Shown here piece after piece: positions 33,830-38,912 of a stretch of DNA of 38,912 nucleotides. The translations under genes and the position numbers were made by a program. The notes under the pieces are model-generated. The model saw only the letters and a program-made list of their open reading frames with translations. It did not search any database and had not been told where the DNA came from. Source of the stretch: Bacteroidaceae bacterium (lineage in GTDB: Bacteria; Bacteroidota; Bacteroidia; Bacteroidales; Bacteroidaceae); assembly GCA_017450985.1 (NCBI GenBank), contig JAFSSN010000061.1, forward strand, positions 1 to 38,912, given 5' to 3'. Each line of letters opens with the position of its first letter. The first letter of the stretch is position 1.

Positions 33830-33967
33830 AATTAATAATTAACAATTAATAATTAAGACTTAAAAGTTAAGAGTTAAGAATTAAGACTTTGTAAACAGAG
33901 TAACTTTCATTCTTCACTCTTCACCCCGCCGCAGGCGATTCTTCATTCTTCATTCTTCATTCCGCAG
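33830..33967. repeat. 7-bp-period repeat tract
   Basis: Eight heptads at 33830-33885 (AATTAAT, AATTAAC, AATTAAT, AATTAAG, ACTTAAA, AGTTAAG, AGTTAAG, AATTAAG), then TTCATTC/TTCTTCA-type heptads at about 33906-33967 split by CGCCGCAGGCG. Probably subject to slippage. Confidence 0.8.
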
Positions 33968-34134
33968 GTTACTCCTTTTTACTTCACGAAGTTAACTCCA
34001 GTTTACTACTTGCCAAACTAAAGAATATAATATACCACAGCAAAACATCCGGCTTGCAGAAACCGTCAGCAACCCGTTTTTGCACCATACAAGACCACTT
34101 ACAAAGTGCGGCATACGCCCGCAAAGCACATTTT

Positions 34135-34206
34135 GCAAAGGTTTAAGCCTTTACGTACTACACACATAGTACTTCGCTCCGCAAGGGCATACCACATGTG
34201 TGGTAT
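34135..34206. repeat. Cluster of three palindromes upstream of cysK
   Basis: AAAGGTTTAAGCCTTT (about 34137-34152), GTACTA-CACACA-TAGTAC (34155-34172) and the perfect 18-bp palindrome ATACCACATGTGTGGTAT (34189-34206). The last ends 28 bp before the cysK -33 box. They could be operators or hairpins ending upstream transcription. Confidence 0.55.
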
Positions 34207-34233
34207 AAGCCTATGTTTTTTGATTGAAAAGTT

Positions 34234-34263
34234 TTTGGGTGTGCCAGTTTCTTCATACATTTG
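34234..34263 (+). promoter_or_regulatory. Promoter of cysK
   Basis: TTTG at 34234-34237 and TACATTTG at 34256-34263, 18 bp apart; ATG at 34330. Confidence 0.72.
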
Positions 34264-34329
34264 CAGTGTCGAAAGACAAAAACAATAAACAAACAGAATA
34301 AAATTATAAACTTATAAAAATATACGACT

Positions 34330-35280
34330 ATGGCAAAAATAGCTAAACAACTGACAGACCTTGTTGGTAACACTCCACTTCTGGAAATCGGCTCATATTC
34401 AAAGAGTGAAAACGCAACTGACGCAACTATCGTTGCAAAGCTCGAGTACTTCAACCCTGCTGGTTCAGTAAAGGACCGCGTAGCTTTCAACATGATTCTC
34501 GAGGCAGAGAAGAAAGGCCTTATCAAGCCTGGAGCTACTCTCATCGAGCCTACATCCGGTAACACAGGAGTCGGTTTGGCTTTCGTAAGTGCAGTAAGAG
34601 GTTACAAGCTCATTCTCACAATGCCAGAGACCATGAGTGTTGAACGTAGAAACCTCGTAAAAGCATACGGTGCACAGGTAGTACTCACACCAGGTTCAGC
34701 AGGCATGAAGGGCGCAATCGCCAAGGCTGAAGAACTTCGCGACAGCATTCCTGGAGCAGTCATTCCACAGCAGTTCGAGAATCGTGCCAACCCAGCTATA
34801 CACTACCAGACAACTGGTGACGAGATTTGGCGCGACACAGACGGTAAGGTTGACATCTTCGTAGCCGGTGTAGGAACAGGCGGTACAGTTTCTGGTGTAG
34901 GCAAGCGTCTCAAGGAGTTGAATCCTAACATTAAGGTTATCGCAGTTGAGCCTGAGACATCAGCAGTATTGTCAGGCGAACCTGCAGGAAGCCACAAGAT
35001 TCAGGGTATCGGTGCAGGTTTCGTGCCAAAGACTTTCAACCGCGACGTTGTTGACGAGATTTTCAAGGTGCCTAACGACGGTGCTATCCTCACAAGCCGT
35101 AAGCTTGCAGCAACAGAGGGTCTGCTCGTAGGTATCAGCTCTGGAGCAGCAACATACGCTGCAACAGCCATTGCAAAGCGTCCTGAGAACAAGGGCAAGA
35201 GAATCGTAGTCCTTCTCCCAGACACAGGCGAGCGTTACTTGAGTACAGTTCTCTACGACTTCGAAAACTATCCATTGTAA
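34330..35280 (+). CDS. cysK: Cysteine synthase A (O-acetylserine sulfhydrylase)
   Basis: 316 residues, typical length. It makes cysteine from O-acetylserine and sulfide, with pyridoxal phosphate, in the cytoplasm. PLP lysine K48 in [10 protein letters not shown], the substrate loop TSGNTG (about 73-78), the phosphate-binding [11 protein letters not shown] and the C-terminal SSGA are present. Codon choice is strongly biased, as for fabD and rpsA, suggesting high expression. Its stop codon lies inside the left arm of a hairpin (35276-35302). Confidence 0.95.
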   Translation: MAKIAKQLTDLVGNTPLLEIGSYSKSENATDATIVAKLEYFNPAGSVKDRVAFNMILEAEKKGLIKPGATLIEPTSGNTGVGLAFVSAVRGYKLILTMPETMSVERRNLVKAYGAQVVLTPGSAGMKGAIAKAEELRDSIPGAVIPQQFENRANPAIHYQTTGDEIWRDTDGKVDIFVAGVGTGGTVSGVGKRLKELNPNIKVIAVEPETSAVLSGEPAGSHKIQGIGAGFVPKTFNRDVVDEIFKVPNDGAILTSRKLAATEGLLVGISSGAATYAATAIAKRPENKGKRIVVLLPDTGERYLSTVLYDFENYPL

Positions 35281-35302
35281 AAAGGGGTATTCCCTTTTTA
35301 CA
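35276..35302 (+). terminator. Terminator hairpin overlapping the cysK stop codon
   Basis: TGTAAAAAGGG (35276-35286) and CCCTTTTTACA (35292-35302) form an 11-bp stem with loop GTATT. The T-tract is in the right arm; no T-run follows. Confidence 0.6.
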
Positions 35303-35326
35303 GTTAACAATTATTAACAGTAAACA

Positions 35327-35623
35327 ATGTTAACAATAAATAATTTCAATAGAGCTATATCATCCATACAAGAAGATGAGTTTGACAGCCACAAATTCAT
35401 AAAGCATTACATAAAGGAATGCGAACATGAATATATTTCCATGTTAATTGAGAATTTTAACGATTCTGACCTTGATGGTGCATTCAGAAATCTTCATTCT
35501 CAAATTGGTAGATTTCTTTCTCTACACCAAGAGCAACTAAACATAGTAAAACTCAACGACAAATCTTCTTCCGAAAACATAAAGGGCGACATAACTCCAA
35601 ATGCACAATGGAGAAAGTTATAA
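35327..35623 (+). CDS. Small protein of unknown function in AT-rich insert
   Basis: 98 residues (MLTINNFNRAISSIQEDEFD...), mostly helical, acidic, no signal peptide. More AT-rich than cysK and panC on either side. No family recognised. It has its own terminator at 35637-35673; no clear promoter was seen, so it may depend on readthrough from cysK. It stands next to the toxin/antitoxin pair and may have arrived with it. Confidence 0.65.
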   Translation: MLTINNFNRAISSIQEDEFDSHKFIKHYIKECEHEYISMLIENFNDSDLDGAFRNLHSQIGRFLSLHQEQLNIVKLNDKSSSENIKGDITPNAQWRKL

Positions 35624-35636
35624 GAAACATTTCAAG

Positions 35637-35673
35637 AACAGCAATTCAAGTAATATTGGATTGCTGTTTTTTG
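35637..35673 (+). terminator. Intrinsic terminator after the 98-residue gene
   Basis: AACAGCAAT (35637-35645) pairs with ATTGCTGTT (35660-35668), followed by TTTTG. Confidence 0.78.
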
Positions 35674-35692
35674 CCTTACGTCAACAAAATCA

Positions 35693-35744
35693 ACATATAT
35701 GTAAAGTTTTGTACAAAAGAATTTGCGTAAATCAACATATATGT
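35693..35744. promoter_or_regulatory. Twin operator-like palindromes ACATATATGT
   Basis: The 10-bp palindrome ACATATATGT occurs at 35693-35702 and 35735-35744, exactly 42 bp apart, within a longer direct repeat (AAATCAACATATATGT..AGTTTTG). The second copy fills the space between the -33 and -7 boxes. The likely binder is the XRE-type protein encoded downstream. Confidence 0.65.
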
Positions 35745-35753
35745 TTAGTTTTG
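35722..35753 (+). promoter_or_regulatory. Promoter of the HigBA-like pair
   Basis: TTTG at 35722-35725 and TAGTTTTG at 35746-35753, 20 bp apart. Expected start near 35760, which fixes the toxin start at ATG 35768. Confidence 0.82.
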
Positions 35754-35767
35754 CAAACAAAAATGAA

Positions 35768-36268
35768 ATGGAAAAGAATATACTTATAGAATTACTCGAA
35801 ACAGGCGAAAATGTGAGTCTGTACTCTCCCAAATACGAAGGAGAGGAATATACGGAATTTGAGAAATTCCTTTTGAAATACAAAGACACCCACACCAAAG
35901 ATGTACAGATTCTTATCAAGCGTATAGACATCATAAAACAAAATGGCGCAGAAGATAGGTATTTCAGATATGAAGGAACGACAAAAGATCGTGTAATGGC
36001 TCTACCTTCACATCTCGACACAACGAACTTACGACTTTATTGTCTAAACATCAGCCACAAAGTACTTATACTTGGTAATGGCGGAATAAAGACAACAAAG
36101 ACATACCAAGAAGACAACAATTTACATAAGGCAGTTCAAGTATTACAGAAAATTGACATTGAGATTAAACGTTTGCAGAACAAACATATTGTCACTATTA
36201 GTGGAACAAATCTTAATGGTCCACTAACATTAACCATTAACGAAGAATTGGAGGAGGAACAATTATGA
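35768..36268 (+). CDS. HigB/RelE-like putative toxin
   Basis: 166 residues from ATG 35768; upstream in-frame starts lie in or before the promoter. The central part resembles RelE/HigB-type toxins: KDVQILIKRIDIIKQNGAEDRYFRYEG followed by LRLYCLNISHKVLILGNGGIKTTKTYQED, where basic and aromatic residues of the last strand would form the ribonuclease surface. The C-terminal about 30 residues are an extra beta segment (VTISGTNLNGPLTLTI). The gene overlaps an XRE-type regulator by ATGA, toxin first as in higBA. If real, it cleaves mRNA on the ribosome. Family assignment is by pattern and order, not by a certain match. Confidence 0.65.
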   Translation: MEKNILIELLETGENVSLYSPKYEGEEYTEFEKFLLKYKDTHTKDVQILIKRIDIIKQNGAEDRYFRYEGTTKDRVMALPSHLDTTNLRLYCLNISHKVLILGNGGIKTTKTYQEDNNLHKAVQVLQKIDIEIKRLQNKHIVTISGTNLNGPLTLTINEELEEEQL

Positions 36269-36597
36269 AGACAAACGTAGTAATGAATTCAATTCGCAAA
36301 ACGACGCCACCAGAGGTAAACAAACAAGTTGACCTTTGTGTAGAGATTTGCAACCGCATCTACGAGATAATGGAAGAAAGAGGAATGAAACAACGTGACT
36401 TAGCCAAGGCATTAGGCAAGACAGAAACTGAAGTGAGCCGTTGGCTTAGCGGCACCCACAACATGACGATTGCCACTATTGCAAAGATTGCGACCATACT
36501 GGACGACAACATCATCACAACCACAAGGAGTAACTACCGCTACTCTTTTCCTGTAGAGTCAGAAGGAGCTATTGTAGCAGAAGACACCGCAAACTGA
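36265..36597 (+). CDS. XRE-family helix-turn-helix protein, putative HigA-like antitoxin
   Basis: 110 residues. The helix-turn-helix covers about 25-80: IYEIMEERGMKQRDLAKALGKTETEVSRWLSGTHNMTIATIAKIATILDDNI. The C-terminal about 25 residues are flexible and acidic. Overlaps the preceding gene by 4 bp, so stoichiometry is probably set by coupling. It probably binds the twin ACATATATGT sites and represses the operon, as HigA does. It could also be a stand-alone regulator if the upstream protein is not a toxin. Confidence 0.82.
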   Translation: MKTNVVMNSIRKTTPPEVNKQVDLCVEICNRIYEIMEERGMKQRDLAKALGKTETEVSRWLSGTHNMTIATIAKIATILDDNIITTTRSNYRYSFPVESEGAIVAEDTAN

Positions 36598-36720
36598 CTT
36601 TTGCTGAAAAAAGATCGACTTCGAATTATACCTCACTATAATGTGCAAACTGATAGAAGTGCAATTCCAAGAGCAGAGATACAAAATAAGGCATGAAACC
36701 ACATTTTTTCTTGTTTTCAT

Positions 36721-36751
36721 TTTTTACTTTAACAAATATTACGTTACTTTG
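36721..36751 (+). promoter_or_regulatory. Probable promoter of panC-panD
   Basis: TTACTTTG at 36744-36751 is one base off TAnnTTTG; TTTT at 36721-36724 may serve as a -33 box. Confidence 0.45.
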
Positions 36752-36808
36752 CACGATTTTACAAACCAATAGACTCCTCCCGCAAGAGGAAAGCTAAAGG
36801 AAATAGAA

Positions 36809-37678
36809 ATGGAAGTAATCAATTCGGTAAGCACATTAAAAGCAAAAGTTTCAGCTTTTCGCAAAGATAACAAGCAAATTGGCTTAGTGCCGACAATGGG
36901 TGCACTGCACAACGGACATGCTTCGCTGGTAAGCAGAAGTGTAAAGGAAAATGACGTGACAATAGTCAGCGTATTCGTAAATCCTACACAATTCAACGAT
37001 AAAAACGATTTAGAGAAATATCCACGTACTCTCGAAGCCGACTGCGCGCTTCTTGAGGGCATTGGTGCGACATTGGTGTTCGCTCCGACTGTGGAGGAAA
37101 TATATCCAGAGCCAGACACTCGCTCTTTCAGCTACGCGCCTACGGACAGCGTAATGGAAGGAGCGTTCCGCCCGGGACACTTTAACGGCGTTTGCCAGAT
37201 TGTAAGCAAGCTCTTCATGTTCGTAGAGCCTGACAAGGCATACTTCGGCGAGAAAGACTTTCAGCAGATTGCTGTAATCAAGGCCATGGTTGCCGACTAC
37301 CGCTCACAGAATGCCGAATGGGCTAAAAGACTCACTATCTGTCCTTGCCCTATCGTAAGAGAGAACGACGGACTTGCATTGTCAAGCCGCAACACCCTGC
37401 TCACTGCAGCTGAGCGCGCCATAGCACCTAACATCTACAAGGCTTTGGCTGAGAGCGTGACATTCTCAAAGTCACACTCTGTAGAGGAGACAAAGGCAAT
37501 GGCTGTAAATGCCATCAACAGCGTGAACGGCTTGGAAGTGCAGTACTACGAGATTGTAAACGCCGACACATTGCAAAGCGTAACATCATGGGACGACGCC
37601 GAGCACATACAAGGATGCATCACCGTGTTCTGCGGTGCCACTCCAATCAGACTTATTGACAACATCAACTACAAATAA
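36809..37678 (+). CDS. panC: Pantothenate synthetase (pantoate--beta-alanine ligase)
   Basis: 289 residues. It joins pantoate and beta-alanine using ATP, in the cytoplasm. The adenylate-forming HIGH-type segment [15 protein letters not shown] (about 27-41), [39 protein letters not shown] and the KMSKS-equivalent [10 protein letters not shown] are present. The panD gene follows after 3 bp, which supplies the beta-alanine, so the two are an operon. Confidence 0.96.
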   Translation: MEVINSVSTLKAKVSAFRKDNKQIGLVPTMGALHNGHASLVSRSVKENDVTIVSVFVNPTQFNDKNDLEKYPRTLEADCALLEGIGATLVFAPTVEEIYPEPDTRSFSYAPTDSVMEGAFRPGHFNGVCQIVSKLFMFVEPDKAYFGEKDFQQIAVIKAMVADYRSQNAEWAKRLTICPCPIVRENDGLALSSRNTLLTAAERAIAPNIYKALAESVTFSKSHSVEETKAMAVNAINSVNGLEVQYYEIVNADTLQSVTSWDDAEHIQGCITVFCGATPIRLIDNINYK

Positions 37679-37681
37679 GGT

Positions 37682-38032
37682 ATGCAGATAGAAGTAATGA
37701 AATCGAAGATACATTGCGCACGTGTTACCGAGGCTAACCTCGCATACATGGGCAGTATCACGATTGACGAGGACTTGATGGATGCTGTAAACCTCATCCC
37801 CGGCGAACGCGTATATATCGTCGATAACAACAACGGCGAGCGTTTCGACACTTACGTCATCAAGGGAGAAAGAGGAAGTGGATGTATCTGTCTGAACGGC
37901 GCAGCAGCCAGAAAAGTACAAGTGGGCGACATCGTAATCATCATGTCTTACGCACTTATGGATTTCGAGGAGGCTAAGAAGTTCAAACCGTCAATAATCT
38001 TCCCAGATCAGGAGACAAATCATATTGTATAG
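37682..38032 (+). CDS. panD: Aspartate 1-decarboxylase (pyruvoyl enzyme)
   Basis: 116 residues. It decarboxylates aspartate to beta-alanine. The proenzyme is cut between G24 and S25 (YMGSITID) and Ser25 becomes the pyruvoyl cofactor; from the chosen start the site falls exactly at 24/25 as in known PanD, which supports ATG 37682. Further conserved parts are [33 protein letters not shown] and IIMSYA. Directly downstream of panC. Confidence 0.95.
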   Translation: MQIEVMKSKIHCARVTEANLAYMGSITIDEDLMDAVNLIPGERVYIVDNNNGERFDTYVIKGERGSGCICLNGAAARKVQVGDIVIIMSYALMDFEEAKKFKPSIIFPDQETNHIV

Positions 38033-38050
38033 CAAAAAATTATGAAATAA

Positions 38051-38082
38051 TTTGGTCGGTCGCAAAGAAAGTTGTAACTTTG
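38051..38082 (+). promoter_or_regulatory. Promoter of rpsA
   Basis: TTTG at 38051-38054 and TAACTTTG at 38075-38082, 20 bp apart. The leader of about 100 nt to the ATG contains a hairpin ACATTAT-CAAC-ATAATGT (38128-38145) and a very AT-rich run before the start, typical of strongly translated genes in this phylum. Confidence 0.85.
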
Positions 38083-38187
38083 CGCCCGATTTTGATGTAC
38101 AGACGTACGTTAAGCATCACAAGTCATACATTATCAACATAATGTCCAACTTATTAATTTATTTTTAAAAACATTTATTAATTATTT

Positions 38188-38912
38188 ATGGCAACTAAAA
38201 ACATTCAGCCACTTTCAGATTTCGATTGGGATTCATTCGAGAACGACGGTGTAGCAACAGCTGACAAGGAAGCTCAGGCTAAGGCTTATGAAGCTACATT
38301 GAACAATGTTAATGACAACGAAGTTATCGACGGTACAGTAACTTCTATCAACGACCGTGAGGTTGTCGTTAACATTGGCTACAAGAGCGATGGTATCATT
38401 GCTCGCAACGAGTTCCGCTACAACTCTGACCTCAAGGTTGGTGACACTGTAGAAGTGTACATCGAGAACCAGGAGGACAAGAAGGGTCAGCTCGTTCTTT
38501 CACACAAGAAGGCTCGCCAGGCTCGTTCTTGGGATCGCGTAAACGCAGCTCTTGACAACAACGAGATCGTTAAGGGATTTGTTAAGTGCCGCACTAAGGG
38601 TGGTATGATTGTTGACGTATTCGGAACTGAGGCATTCCTCCCAGGTTCACAGATTGACGTTAAGCCAATCCGCGACTACGACACATTCGTTGGCAAGACT
38701 ATGGAGTTCAAGATTGTTAAGATCAATCAGGAGTTCCGCAACGTAGTTGTTAGCCACAAGGCTCTCATCGAGGCTGAGCTCGAGCAGCAGAAGAAGGAAA
38801 TCATCTCTAAGCTTGAGAAGGGTCAGATCCTCGAGGGTACTGTTAAGAACATCACTTCTTACGGTGTATTCATCGACCTCGGTGGTGTTGACGGTCTCAT
38901 CCACATCACAGA
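38188..38912 (+). CDS. rpsA: 30S ribosomal protein S1, 5' part (runs off the window)
   Basis: 241 codons are visible from ATG 38188 (MATKNIQPLSDFDWDSFEND) and the frame is open at the window end; no stop is reached. Repeated S1 RNA-binding (OB-fold) domains are seen at about 45-112 (IDGTVTSINDREVVVNIGYKS), 128-198 (VKGFVKCRTKGGMIVDVFG) and from about 213 (LEGTVKNITSYGVFIDLGG). S1 helps mRNAs bind the 30S subunit. Heavy codon bias matches high expression. Confidence 0.95.
   Translation, partial: MATKNIQPLSDFDWDSFENDGVATADKEAQAKAYEATLNNVNDNEVIDGTVTSINDREVVVNIGYKSDGIIARNEFRYNSDLKVGDTVEVYIENQEDKKGQLVLSHKKARQARSWDRVNAALDNNEIVKGFVKCRTKGGMIVDVFGTEAFLPGSQIDVKPIRDYDTFVGKTMEFKIVKINQEFRNVVVSHKALIEAELEQQKKEIISKLEKGQILEGTVKNITSYGVFIDLGGVDGLIHIT

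Larger units (their letters stand above)
33679..34233. other. Repeat-rich spacer before cysK
   Basis: About 550 bp without a gene. It holds 7-bp-period arrays (33830-33967), partly inverted GGAGTAA/TTACTCC-containing segments on both sides of them, and three palindromes (34135-34206) ahead of the cysK promoter. Confidence 0.6.

Noticed and set aside
33830..33967. Heptad tract considered as an origin of replication
   Set aside because: No DnaA-box cluster and no dnaA or related genes nearby.
36641..36775. 44-codon ORF with a hydrophobic stretch between the antitoxin and panC
   Set aside because: It spans the likely panC promoter, has no promoter of its own, and its Phe/Tyr-rich part comes from a T-rich promoter region.

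Overview
The window looks like a chromosomal segment of a Bacteroidota genome, most probably Prevotella/Segatella-like. The grounds are promoters with the Bacteroidota -7 motif TAnnTTTG and a TTTG-like -33 box about 20 bp upstream, almost no Shine-Dalgarno sequences, many lipoproteins with LxxC-type signals, a type IX secretion plug protein, a fimbrillin-like protein, a GH97 glycosidase, a PL10 pectate lyase and a truncated hybrid-type AraC regulator. The genus is an inference from gene content; no rRNA is present.

Layout. 1-6.5 kb (+): T9SS plug protein, a secreted zinc amidase-like protein with an inserted golvesin-type domain, a small unknown protein and a YgiQ radical SAM protein in one tight operon. 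6.5-9.5 kb (+): fabD with its own promoter, a terminator, then a cytoplasmic GH13 amylase. 9.5-15.7 kb (-): a two-DTG aspartyl protease with PDZ, a TlpA-type thioredoxin lipid/periplasm protein coupled to a cysteine-rich protein, and a GH97 glycosidase. 15.8-19.6 kb: DUF1294, a fimbrillin-like lipoprotein, a membrane protein/lipoprotein pair (-) and a DUF3298-type lipoprotein. 19.6-24 kb: unknown-guaD-pelA on the minus strand, tandem deoxynucleoside kinases and a patatin phospholipase on the plus strand. 24.2-28.4 kb (-): a six-gene operon (nitroreductase, DUF2520, KdsC-like phosphatase, Maf, Lrp/AsnC regulator, geranylgeranyl-reductase-like flavoprotein). 28.6-30.1 kb (+): metallophosphoesterase lipoprotein overlapping an outer-membrane-type protein. 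30.1-31.7 kb: a long region without a convincing protein gene, holding a candidate small RNA with its own promoter and terminator, and repeats. 31.7-33.7 kb (+): membrane-anchored AraC regulator. 33.7-38.9 kb (+): repeat-rich spacer, cysK, an AT-rich insert with a HigBA-like toxin/antitoxin pair, panC-panD, and the 5' part of rpsA running off the end.

The most unusual signal is a set of five intergenic arrays with a strict 11-bp period (about one DNA turn), each also an imperfect palindrome as a whole: 10827-10886, 17419-17528, 24015-24062, 30128-30166 and 30884-31004. Two of them (10827, 24015) sit beside terminators that share the same sequence. A separate 7-bp-period array lies at 33830-33967. 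Other points of interest are the candidate sRNA at 30317-30481 (-), twin ACATATATGT operators exactly 42 bp apart in front of the toxin/antitoxin pair, and the amidase domain split by a carbohydrate-binding-like insertion.
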